Shown here one piece after another: positions 1 through 12,435 of a stretch of 64,000 nt of DNA. The stretch comes from Circinella minor. Taxonomy: Eukaryota; Mucoromycota; Mucoromycetes; Mucorales; Lichtheimiaceae. The position numbers and the translations under genes were made by a program. Each line of letters starts with the position of its first letter. Position 1 is the stretch's first letter. Under the pieces are notes generated by a model that did no database searches, was not told the origin of the DNA, and was given only the letters and a program-made list of their open reading frames with translations. The stretch is taken from assembly GCA_016758965.1 (NCBI GenBank), contig JAEPRB010000113.1:1-64000 (forward strand), written 5' to 3'.

Positions 1-10
1 TCACTTGATA

Positions 11-116
11 TTATCCGCTATCCGATCCGCATCCGCAGCATCCGCATCCGCATCCGTATCCGCATTTGCGGATGCGGATGCGGATAGCCCTGTTATCCGA
101 TCCGATCCGATCCGTG
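11..116. repeat. ATCCGC hexamer tandem repeat, present in both orientations
   Basis: The first 116 bases are built from the hexamer ATCCGC and its shorter form ATCCG. Around position 65 the orientation flips to GCGGAT, making an imperfect palindrome of about 20 bp per arm; the ATCCG form then resumes. It lies directly upstream of recognisable LINE coding sequence, so it may be a decayed 5' end of that element or an independent satellite. Nothing in it looks coding. Confidence 0.75.
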
Positions 117-299
117 AAGAACACTAGTGGATCTTGGCGTCAAAAACAATTGAAAGCTTTACAAAGTAAACGGAATAATTTTCTCTGCAAACAAAAGTCA
201 CCTGTTCTATGGGCTCAAATTCTTCCAACTATTGAGACTCAAATTGCCACACTTCAAGACTTCAAAAAGAAATTACAGATATTTTAGTCATCCGCTCTG

Positions 300-1355
300 G
301 TACTACATGGCGTGAAAAAAGCGAAATCTCTGCAGGATATTTAAAACGCACGATCCAACAAAGGCAAGCATCACGATATATTGCACAGCTCCAACATCCA
401 ACTAATGGTATGCTACATTCTGACCCAATAGGAATGCAGGAGGCAGCAACGCATTTTTATCAGTCTTTATATACACCTGATGATGTTATAGATGAATCAA
501 TTGACAGCATCATTAATATATTACCCATCCACCTCTTGTCTCGACTCTTCAGCTGCTGAGTCTTTATCAGATGAATTTGACATAGACGAATTACAAGAGG
601 CTGCAAAAAAGTCTCCTAAGAAGAGTAGTCCTAGGGTTGATAGACTATCATATTCCTTTTGGTACCTTTTCTTTCAACATCCTCTTTACACTGATATTAT
701 TATGACAATTTACACACAAGCTTGCAAAGACGCGTTTTATCCATTCTCATGGCAAGAAACTTGTTTAGTACTTCTTCCTAAAAAAGGGGATTTATCTTCA
801 CTGCGAAACTGGCGTCCATTAAGCCTTATCAACTGTGATGCAAAAATGTTTATGAGAACTCTCAACAAGCGTTTAATACAAGTCGTACCACCTTTAATTA
901 CGCTATATTAAACTGGTTTTCTGCCAAATAGATTTATTGCAGATAATGGGCTACTAGTACAACTAATGATGGAACAAGCAAAACAGCAATCAAACTCAAA
1001 AACACTGGGTTTAATGCTCGATTTCGAAAAGGCATATGATCGGATTCACCCATTGTATTTATCACGAGTTTTGGAAAAGTTCGGCTTTCCAGCATCCACC
1101 ATTAAGAGCATAATTAATTTATTTTTCAATACCAAAATTAGTATTAACATCAACGGCTATCTTAGCAATACCATCACTCAGCACAGGGGTCTTCGACAAG
1201 GTGATCCTTTGTCCCCGATCCTCTTTACCTTAGCTATTGAGCCTTTATTATAAGCCATCTTATCTGATCATCAATTTGTTGGATTCATACCCACATAAGA
1301 CCATTTCTCTTTCTTTGTCTGGGAAACCTCAGCCTGAATGGAATCGTAAAGGAGG
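300..1355 (+). pseudogene. LINE reverse transcriptase, N-terminal part (fingers/palm), broken
   Basis: Translations in several frames give reverse-transcriptase motifs in the expected order. These are a WRPLSLIN block near 810-835, palm motif A (FEKAYDR) at about 1021-1043 with its catalytic Asp-like position, and motif B (RQGDPLSP) at about 1195-1218. Stop codons lie at about 909 and 1251, and coding potential continues (GKPQPEWNRK) to about 1350. The segment that should carry catalytic motif C (F/YADD) is not visible on either side of the insertion. It was therefore probably deleted as well as interrupted. This is a dead fragment of the LINE's replication gene. Confidence 0.85.
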
Positions 1356-3250
1356 CTAGTTAATATAATTGTGAGTTCAAGAAAGTCAATAGATTTGCAT
1401 ATTTTTAATTTAAAAATTGAATTTTTTAAAATATATAAAAGATACCATAAATATATGTTTACGTCATGCATTATAAGCTAAAATATGGAACTATGAGGAG
1501 AAAAAGAAAAAAAAAACAAAAAAACAAAAAAAAATTAAAGTAAAATTTTTATTATTATATATAAGATTTTTTGTATTAATCTTAATTTTTAGTATAATAT
1601 TTAAATATAATATAATTAATTTATTCTTTAAGAATTATTTATTTTTATTAGGGTACTCTATGCAATTTTTTTTATTGAATATTATTATGTTTTAAATATT
1701 TATCAATTATATCTCTTGTATTAAAATTATCTTGATTTACCCAACTATTTTCCAAATGTGAATAACCATACCATTTAACATAAAATTCAAAATTATTATT
1801 ATCATCAACTTTATGATCTAGTATTTTTTCTACTTCATAATTATTTTTAGATTTATTTTCATTTAATTTTCTCTTTTTTGTATTATCATCCATTTCATCA
1901 TCACTATCAATTATATCTTGTCTATTTTCAGATATATCTAAATTTAATATATTATTTTGAAGATTTAACATTTCATTATAATTAACATCAACTTCACGTT
2001 CATTAGTAAATACAATATTAGCTTTGTTTTTTTTACTAGGAAATTCAAAATCGTCACTATACCATAAACGGTGATGTGGTTGTTCTTCAATTTCATTTTT
2101 TTGAATAAATAATTCCATATTTTTTAAAATACATGCTAATTTGAATTGTAAATTATATATTTTTATATCAGAAATTTGTAAGGATGATCGATTATTTGTA
2201 AAACGTTTAAATTTTGATCCTAAAACAGAAAAATGGTTTTCTATTTCAGAACGAAATGAACCAAATTTTTTATTAAAATTCTTTTCAGCAATTGTTAAAT
2301 TATTTTCTTTCTCTTTTCTAATAGGAAACTGAAAATTATGATACTTTAATTCATATCCAGCTTCTAATGCATTATCTCGAAAAGTAGAAAAAAATTGTGT
2401 ATAACCACCATCAGTAGCAAGACAGTCAGCTATATGCATCTTTTTATATAAATTCATATCAAGAAACATAGTACCATCATTTCCAATGGCACATTTTTGA
2501 CTTTTAGATACAAATAAAATCATTTGGTTCATATCTACTACTACTTGTGTTCTAATACCTTTTCCTTTAAGTTTATATGAATACATATCTTTGGATTTTT
2601 CATTAGGTTTATAATATTTAATTTTACTATCATGACCATCGATAAAAAGTGTAACATTTTCAAAACCTATAGGATTATTTATTTTTGCAATTAAAATACG
2701 TACGGATTTTTATATTAGAAAATGATAATTCTAAATCTACTTTTACTTTTTTATTAATATTATTATGATTTGTAATCCAAAATCTTTTATAAATATTATA
2801 AAAACTACTATAAGGAATAAATTTTTCCATATCAGTTCCATTTTCACCACAAACTATATGATATAGAATAAGTAAACCTTTTTCTATTTCTCTATATGGA
2901 CCAGGATATTCATTAGCACCATAAATATAAGTTAAAAAATAAAATACCGGAATATATCCTAATATTCTTAATAATTCTTCTTTAATATATTTAATACTAT
3001 TATTTTTAAAATCTTTAATTTTTGTTCTATGATTAAATCTATTTATCATTTCAGGCCATGGTTGATTCAAAAATGTCCATTTATTTATAATTAATTTATT
3101 AACTTCATTTTCTAATTCTTTTTTTAAATCTTGTTGAAAATTATCAATATCCATTTTTTTGTAGTAAGATGAATTCAATTTTATATAATGAAATTAAAGA
3201 ATAAAATAAAAATTAATGAGTTTATATTTACTATTATTATTTTAATTAGA
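1356..3250 (-). mobile_element. nested DNA transposon with DDE-chromodomain transposase
   Basis: About 1.9 kb of very AT-rich DNA on the opposite strand separates the two halves of the LINE, so it inserted after the LINE. It encodes one transposase (separate entry). The edges are set by where LINE coding sequence stops (about 1350) and restarts (about 3258). Candidate imperfect terminal repeats of 15 bp lie at 1356-1370 and, inverted, at 3236-3250 (12 of 15 matches). I could not find a convincing target-site duplication, so the exact ends are uncertain by tens of bases. Confidence 0.6.
1672..3178 (-). pseudogene. IS5/Harbinger-type DDE transposase with C-terminal chromodomain, one frameshift
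   Basis: The protein runs from 3178 down to a stop at 1672, with one frame change near 2698-2705. The first segment (167 codons) is an N-terminal domain I do not recognise. After the frame change comes a DDE catalytic domain: first Asp in FIDGHD (about 2640), second in ATDGGY (about 2420), Glu in SEIENHF (about 2230). It resembles the DDE_Tnp_4 family of Harbinger-type elements. The last 50 residues, starting YEVEKILDH (about 1830), are a textbook chromodomain with VKWYGY and ENSW motifs, a methyl-histone reader in other proteins. Fusion of a chromodomain to this transposase class is unusual; the inferred role is targeting insertion to particular chromatin. The break coincides with a tandem CGTACGTA, so a 4-bp duplication could have caused it. 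Confidence 0.75.
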
Positions 3251-3257
3251 CAGCAAA

Positions 3258-4838
3258 CTGGTAGAAAAAGGTTTCCCTGAATGTCATGACTGCCACAACA
3301 CCAAACCTATTGTTTATTTGGGTTTCCCTCTTTTTTCTTCAAGACAGCAGCTCAATCAATACATGTCTCAATTGTTACTATCTATTCAACATCAATGTAA
3401 TATACATCTTCAACGCCATTTATCTCTTTGAGGACGTGCTACGATTATGAATACTCTCATTTTATCACGATTATGGCATGTTCTAAGGTTAACTGGTGCA
3501 CCTCAAGGTACTTTTTGGAAAAAGCTAAAATCTATTATATACAAATTCATGACCCATCAGACCTTCCCAAAACCATCTTTCGATCAACTTTGTCTACCAC
3601 GATCGCAAGGTGGGGTTCAATTACTTGATCCACAACTACAACAGCATGCTCTCTGTCTTCGTTGGCTCGTTCCGGTTTTATATTATCCCAATTCTGCATC
3701 AAATTTGAACAATAGTTATAATAATGATCTCTCATCACCGACAGATATTACTCTTCCTTATATTGTACATCACCTATTATTTTTGAGCCCAAGCCTCTCT
3801 GATCATCGACTTTTATTTGTTTTTCCTGATGCCTGCTCACCATCATGAAAGCAAACGCCTGAACTCTTCTCAAATATTTTATTTTCTACTTTTGATCGCA
3901 CATCGGTTCAGACAGATCAACTAGTACTATCACCTCGCCTAGCATTACAACTACCGGTTTGTTCCACTGTGCAACCACAAGGCAATTTTGCGTATACTGA
4001 AATTACCGCTCAACATTCGACTATTCATAAAATCAAAACAGATAATATATTTTTTTTTGATACAAATCTCCAATATCTACGTCCACGCTTTCCAGCAGAT
4101 GGCCACCGCCAATATCTACAGATTTCAAAAAAAATCGTTAACAGTATTCTAGCATTCAAACTTCAACCTCGCCTCTTTTTTGCACGATTATGTTTCGACT
4201 CTTCATCACCATTAGCCAGCCATTCCGGTGATCTTGGCAACAATGATGCTTCGTCTCTATTAGATTCTTGTACTTTGCTTTCATCAACCACACCAACCAG
4301 CACCTGACGTTATAGAAAATCATATACTAATGAACACATTCATTGTTCTCCTCGTGTTAAAGGAATTACCGCAGCCCAATGGACCAAATTTTGGTCTCTC
4401 TCCATGTTTTCTGCAGGGCGTAATCTCTGGTTCAGGGCGGTGCATCGCACTCTTCCCACCTCACAACGTTTACATGAATTAATCCCGGAACATCACGCAA
4501 CCAATATCTGTCAACTTTGTCATACCACAATTGATAGTTCTTCTCACTTTTTATTCAGCTGTCCAGTACGCTGGTCAGTTTGGACTCATACATGGGGATC
4601 AATCTTTCTTTGTGAGCCTGATGAACGTAACCTTCTTCAGGTCATTATGGATCTTCGCTGGGATCTGATACCCACACACGCTTTTGTTGAATACACTAAT
4701 GTTATCCAAGGAACTTTGCTGGCCCTATGGCGCTCATACTGGAATTTGATTTTCAATAATCATCCTTTTGACCCCATACAAGTTTCTCGTTCGGCTTTAA
4801 ACATTATTCACTCGCTGCAAGCCCCCTCTGATGATTAG
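3258..4838 (+). pseudogene. LINE reverse transcriptase, C-terminal part with zinc-binding tail, broken
   Basis: This is the continuation of the LINE gene beyond the nested element. It begins with a YLGFPLF motif (about 3315), typical of the region just after the RT palm, then a long helical stretch (about 3447-3700). The last open segment, 4404-4838, contains the RT zinc-binding signature C-x2-C-x8-H-x4-C (cysteines in CQLC, near 4511-4522) found in plant and fungal LINEs. Stops at about 3846 and 4305 and several frame changes separate the pieces. The terminal stop at 4836-4838 is probably the original one. Confidence 0.8.
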
Positions 4839-4912
4839 TCCGTCCTTGTTCTCGAAACATCAATTTCTTTAATTTTCTCTGTCTCTATATATATATTTAC
4901 CAAAAAAAAAAA

Positions 4913-6845
4913 ACATTCCATTTGTTTAGATTCTGTTTCTCTATTGTAATAGCTAGTAGATTGTCATTCTAGTTTATGAATTATATGTACTATTCTCTTT
5001 TTTGGTGTTACATCCCTTTGATCCATTTTCATACATGTATATGCCGTAATAAAATTTTAACCTCACCCGGTTTTTTAAAAAAAAAAAAATTAAATGGTTC
5101 AATGTTTTTGCATATAATAGATCAAAATAGATTGAAACCGGTTTACTCCAATTCTTAGGTAATAAACAAAAACAAAGGACCAGCACGATGCTAGAATTAC
5201 ATCACCTTCTATTTTTTTTATGTGACACTGAATTTTTATAACGGAAGTGATCTTAGCGCAGAAAACAACAACAAAACCCCACTAATCCTTTCAAAATGTT
5301 GTCGTAATATATCTTTTGCCTCATTTTACTCATAATAGTAAAAAATTATGCTTTCATTTGACTGGCTATATTTTCATATATTGTTTGATTTCTTGTTTTT
5401 TTTTTTGCTCAATCTTTCTCCAATAACTGCACATGAGGAACGAATTCACCAAAGCTACTGTATGTCGTGTTTCGTAATAAGAAATAGAATGAACGAGAAT
5501 AACATTCGGCGGTGGTGCCATAATACGATGTTATGTTAGATATGGAAATAACGAACATGAACAACAATTTGCTTGTCATATCGTGGTGTAATAATTTAAT
5601 GACAAGTGATTTAAATACTAATTGTCCTCTTATCTGCATAATACACTTTTTTTTGTCAATGTATATAAAAAATAACATGTAAAACACGTCTTTATTTTAT
5701 AATAATAGCCTTTGATTTTTTCTGTTGAAGGAGAGGTTGCTTGTGCTTAGCCTTGTTTAATTCATAAAGATTCGCCCGCGTAACTTTCAGTTGACTTCTT
5801 GTTTGGTCTGTTTCGTGCCAAGCCTTATCCGCTTGTTTGCAAGCTTTCATCAGTTTTTCATACGCCTTGTTTTTTTTGTTTTAGAAAGATGGATCATGTT
5901 TGCAACGGACGGGATTATTTACGTGTTTTGGGAACCAGTAGCGGGTTTCAGTTCAGCAGTTCAATTACTGTTGAAACCACACACGTGGTGGCATTAGGGT
6001 ATTGTGGGGCGATTTTTTTTGTGTGTATCTGGAAATGGGAAATCCTTCAACCTGCCACGGCAGAATATGTCTTGTTTCCAACTGCAATAAGTATTGGCCA
6101 TACCCACCACCGGCATGATGTTCTCTCTCGCTGGGACAAGGACGCTAAGGATGCACCCATAGAACAGAAGAATAAGCTCTCATGGTTACAAAAATTGGCA
6201 AAGAGTATCACAAAGCACAAAACACAAAACAGCACTGCCTGCAAACAAAAATTCCATCATTTATTTGCTCTTGTTAGTTATTATTATTTTCACCTTTCCA
6301 CTTTCTCTCCATCCGTTATTATTTATTTGCGATTCTTCCATTTCTTCTTTCCTTACTTTCAAAAGCTCTTTATAAAGTAAATCAATATTCGGTTTGTAGA
6401 AAATTAACAAATACCTCTTGTCATCTTTAATTTAATCAAAAAATAAGTTTGATCCAGTAAAATACGTTTAATATATTTTTTTTATCCTTGTCAATCGTTG
6501 ACATTAACTTATACATAGTAATAATTGTCAAGTTTGTTTAATAATTCCCTCATTCTTTTAACTATAACCATCTTTATTTATAACATTATGATAAATATCA
6601 TGGACAATAATGCACTTTGTGCCAATGTTGTTGGTAATCGTCGTTAGTATGGAGTTACTAATTCGATGTGCCATTCATTCTTTCTCATCAAATATCATCA
6701 TGTTGGATATTGGTTCATGTTATGTTTCGTATATATGTAATACTGTTTTGGGTTGTGAGAGATAACGATGCAGTACATAACTTTTGCTGAGAAAATTGCC
6801 AACGTCATGTGTCTTTCCATTGCATATAACAGTGGTTCACATATA
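4913..6845. other. intergenic, no supported gene
   Basis: This is AT-rich sequence between the LINE 3' end and the Tc1-type element. An open frame of 193 codons at 5799-6380 (+) has no recognisable motif, no neighbouring exons and phenylalanine-rich homopolymer-like stretches. I do not call it a gene. Confidence 0.5.
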
Positions 6846-6884
6846 CAGGATTTCCAAAAAGTAATGTCGCACTCAGTAAAATTT
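6846..6884 (+). repeat. left terminal inverted repeat of the Tc1-type element
   Basis: Begins CAGGATTTCC and matches the inverted right end at 32 of 39 positions. It contains the shared block AAGTAATGTCGCA. Confidence 0.85.
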
Positions 6885-7271
6885 AAAGGATTTACTACGG
6901 ACACACCCTTATTAAATTGAAAGGATAGTAGGAAAACGTATCATATATGATAACAAAATACCTTTTTCACATTATAACAAGCAAAGATGATTGTACCTAT
7001 TATGCTATATACTAAAATATGTACAGAAATAATAGTATATTATATACAAGGAAAGACATAAATAACTATGTTCAATCTCTATACCCTTTTTTTCTCCAGA
7101 GTTTTAAGAACCTATAAACCGTGAAAATATTGCTATATCGACTAATGAAACGCTTTATTTTATATCATAAACATAAATCTCATAAGCATATTATTTGATA
7201 TAATGTGTAAAAATGGCGTTTATTATCAGATACCATTCTTTTCTTCACTATATGTGTTTTTAAGGGTGTCT

Positions 7272-7325
7272 GAGGGGTGTGTCCACAGTGAAACTCGAAT
7301 TTAATGTCACTTGGCAGCAAAATTA
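7272..7325 (+). repeat. internal inverted copy of the Tc1 element's left subterminal sequence
   Basis: GGGTGTGTCC followed by an AGTGAAA-like block at 7275-7292 is the inverted counterpart of 6887-6909. The similarity continues weakly for about 50 bp. Together the two copies would fold the left end of the element into a stem with a loop of about 360 bp. It may be a nested small inverted-repeat element or a relic of an internal rearrangement. Confidence 0.45.
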
Positions 7326-7672
7326 ATGTAAAATTGATGGCGCCTGCTTAAGTATACATGTCGCCTGTTTTTAGAAGCTACATTATGAAGGTTGATTCAA
7401 GCTTTTTGATAAAGAGCTTTTTGAGCATTATTTTTTATCAATTTTGATGATTCGTCTATAAATAAATAAATAAAAATCACTTACCTTTTATACTTACGTT
7501 GTTATTTATTACCTGACGTCGCTGTAGCTTTACAGGCTCTCTTTTCTACGACACTTATTTAAACATCTATGTGAATGAGAAACGAATCCAATAAAGTCTG
7601 TTGGTTTTACATTATTACATGCTTCACGGATTCTTGTCGATAAGGTCTCCTGTTGTAAGAACCGTTGACGTT

Positions 7673-8902
7673 TCATCTTACTCTTTGCAACAGACCAAAA
7701 TTGAGATGTTCTATTGGATTGAGCTCAGGGGAATATGAAGGAAGATATGCACATCGATATCCACGATACTCAACATATTTTGCAATATCATTGGAAGTGT
7801 GTATCGGGGCGTTGTCCATAATCAAATAACGCCCTTTCATATGTGGATGTTTATCCATTTCATCTAATGTTTCCTTTAAAAAGCTGATGTAGTGACCAGT
7901 AACGGTTCCAGTGCTTAGAATTCCAGATTCTTGACCAGCTTTTCTCTTCTTACTAGGACTAGGTATTCTTACACTAACTTTGATTAATCCTGAAGCAGAG
8001 ATGGCTCCCAATACCGTGGTGGTTTTTGCTCTTGTAGTTGGTACAGTTACAACAGCAGGAGTACCTACTGTTGACCAAGCTCTTGCACGTTTCATATTTA
8101 TATGGAATGGTGATTCATCAAGAAATACACAGTTTGTCAAGAAGTCCATATCTGTTTCATCCCATTCTCGAACACAATCATGACGCTCATTAATTTTCTC
8201 TGCACTATTTCTTTCAACAAAGAGTGAAACTCTGCTTTTTTCAATGATAAGTTGCATTCTGTCCTCATAAAATTATGTACTGTGCTACAGGAAACCTTTA
8301 GATCACTATGCCTAAATTCATTCATTACGTGCTCAGTTATATCCACAATTGAAGCAGAGGGGTTAGAATCAACATACTTAATAATTGCCATTTTGTGTTC
8401 CTCATTAAGGGTACATTTACGGCCTTGTTTCTTACTACCAAAGATGGAATCAGGATTTTCTTCATACTGCTTTACCCATCGCTGCGCAGCACGAACATGT
8501 ATACCCAACTGTTTCGCAGCTGCTGAAGCACTCAAACACTTATCAATTTTCAGTTTAAAAAATCTGGTCTTGTCTTGATCAGTATATCGAGTATATGTAC
8601 GTTTTTCTGTCATTTCTCTCATATACGAGTCTTTATCTCTGTTCTCTCTTTCATAATCAAAATGCTCCACATTGCAAATATTCTGTGTGCAACGTAAGCG
8701 ATTCGAGTGCAAAAAGTCTTTGATCGACAATGTAATCCATAGGTTCAGGTCTGCCGTTCTCATCAACAGCATTTCCCTGTCCATCTTCATAAAAAAAATT
8801 GTACCATGATGTAAAGTTTCGATGATGTATAGTTTTGATTGTAAAGTTTGTAAAAAAATGCTGCTTCCCTATAACAAATATATTTTCCGGAGTGCCAAGC
8901 AA
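7673..8902 (-). pseudogene. Tc1-type transposase (DDE_3), two frameshifts
   Basis: The gene reads in one frame from 8902 to about 8665, in a second frame to about 8225, then back to the first frame to a stop at 7673. The middle segment has a helix-turn-helix region (ASAAAKQLGIHVRAAQRWV, near 8545-8485) that would bind the transposon ends. The last segment has the catalytic triad: Asp in FLDESPFH (about 8120), Asp in IMDNAPIH (about 7820) and Glu in SPELNPIE (about 7720). Length and order fit a complete Tc1 family transposase. The upstream part (ENGRPEPMDYIVDQR) resembles an N-terminal extension but is not diagnostic. An intron could explain one frame change, but I see no suitable splice pair, so I call it a pseudogene. 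Confidence 0.8.
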
Positions 8903-8929
8903 TTGAACTTTTTATTGGCCCGCGACATT

Positions 8930-8968
8930 GATTTCTACTGGCTGCGACATTACTTGTTGGAAACCCTG
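8930..8968 (-). repeat. right terminal inverted repeat of the Tc1-type element
   Basis: Read inward on the minus strand it begins CAGGGTTTCC. The shared block AAGTAATGTCGCA is followed about 16 bp later by a second ATGTCGC. Confidence 0.85.
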
Positions 8969-8982
8969 TATAAAATAACAAA

Positions 8983-9748
8983 ATGTCGCTCAGAGTCTTG
9001 GCATCACGCTTTCCAAATGCCACGCGATCAACTTTAACTTCTATACAATCTCGGTCATTTTTTTCAATGCCTGACATTTTACCTTCTAGTCGAAAAGAAC
9101 ATTCAGAACGACAATTATTAAAGTAAAAACATTGTTTTTATTATTATATTAATCAATATTATTCACAGTTAAAACTTGGACTGACAACAATAGTAACAAC
9201 AAATAACAAATATAGCTTTTCTCAGGAACAAGTATATAATGTCGTCTCCAATGTAAAAGATTATGAACAATTCGTGCCATTCTGTACCTTCTCAAAAGTT
9301 TATAGTAGTCGAAATATGGGTCACAACAAAACGCTATTTGATGGTGAATTGGGTATAGGGTTTAAAATGTTTGAAGAGAAATATACCTCCAAAGTTACTT
9401 GCGAATATCCTAAATTCGTTGAGGTAAATATATATATATATATCTTCTTGTTCTTTAGTGTATAAAGCTCATGTAATATATATATTATTATTATAGGCAG
9501 TTTCAAGCGATGCTACATTATTTAAAGAACTTGTTACAACTTGGCGATTCACACCTAATTTACCAGCTCATAAATTAAGTCAACCAAATGCATTACAGCA
9601 TCCATCATGTTTTGTTGATTTTAATATTCGATTCGAATTTGCTTCTCCACTTCACGCTCAAGCATCTTCTGTATTTTTTGAACAAGTTTCTAAAATGATG
9701 CTTCAAGCTTTTGTTGATCGTTGTAATACTGTTTATACCAAGCGATAG
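8983..9748 (+). CDS. COQ10: coenzyme Q-binding protein COQ10, mitochondrial
   Basis: Three exons (8983-9122, 9216-9423, 9497-9748) give 199 residues. COQ10 is a START/polyketide-cyclase-fold protein of the mitochondrial inner membrane that binds ubiquinone and is needed for its efficient use in respiration. The start is chosen because it yields an Arg/Ser-rich, acid-free presequence (MSLRVLASRF...) typical of mitochondrial import, leading into the conserved RSFFSMP, then ERQLLNFSQEQVYNVV and the VKDYEQFVPFC block of the family. The C-terminal part (SCFVDFNIRFEFASPLHAQASSVFF) matches the end of the START fold. Both introns have GTAA donors and TAG acceptors. A Tc1-type element ends 14 bp before the ATG, so the 5' leader and promoter must include transposon DNA or be very short. 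Confidence 0.9.
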
Positions 9749-12189
<2,441 letters not shown>

Positions 12190-12435
12190 ATTCATGACTC
12201 TTATTTTTATGTGTATAAAATAAAAAAGCAAACTATTATTTGGTAGTATGGACTAAAAAGAAGGAACTTTTTTTATTTTATTTTATTAAAAACTATTATT
12301 ATTTTTAAAAAAACAACATAACGGAATACAGAAATACATACACACATCGAATAAAACAGAGGAATAAACATTATCATATTATGTAAAAACAAAAAAAAAC
12401 ATAAATAAAGTAAAACAAAAAGAGAAAGAAAAAAA

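Larger units (their letters stand above)
120..4912 (+). mobile_element. decayed LINE (non-LTR retrotransposon), interrupted by a second element
   Basis: This is a non-LTR retrotransposon carrying the reverse-transcriptase part of its second open reading frame in several frames. The visible order is a pre-RT linker (about 300-530), RT fingers and palm (about 560-1355), an RT C-terminal or thumb part (about 3258-3850) and a zinc-binding RT tail (4380-4838). A tract of A residues at about 4903-4914 probably marks the 3' end. No endonuclease domain is visible, so the copy is either 5'-truncated or begins outside the window. Stops and frameshifts interrupt every part, and a foreign element occupies about 1356-3250. 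The copy must be inactive. Confidence 0.85.
6846..8968 (-). mobile_element. Tc1/mariner-type DNA transposon flanked by TA
   Basis: The element is 2,123 bp long. Its two ends are inverted repeats of 39 bp (6846-6884 and 8930-8968) matching at 32 of 39 positions and starting CAGG. It is flanked on both sides by TA (6844-6845 and 8969-8970), the duplication expected of Tc1/mariner insertion. It carries one transposase gene on the minus strand, now frameshifted. Next to it, the start codon of COQ10 is only 14 bp beyond the right edge. The copy looks fairly recent, since both ends remain intact, but it cannot make its own transposase. Confidence 0.85.

Noticed and set aside
5799..6380. A 193-codon open frame as a gene
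   Set aside because: No recognisable motif, no plausible neighbouring exons, and composition dominated by T-rich stretches.
8822..9037. Plus-strand open frame overlapping the transposon end and COQ10 exon 1
   Set aside because: It runs through the transposon's inverted repeat and is out of frame with the COQ10 coding sequence.
9067..9069. Met at 9067 as the COQ10 start
   Set aside because: It would remove the Arg-rich mitochondrial presequence and the conserved FF before MPD; the upstream ATG at 8983 fits better.
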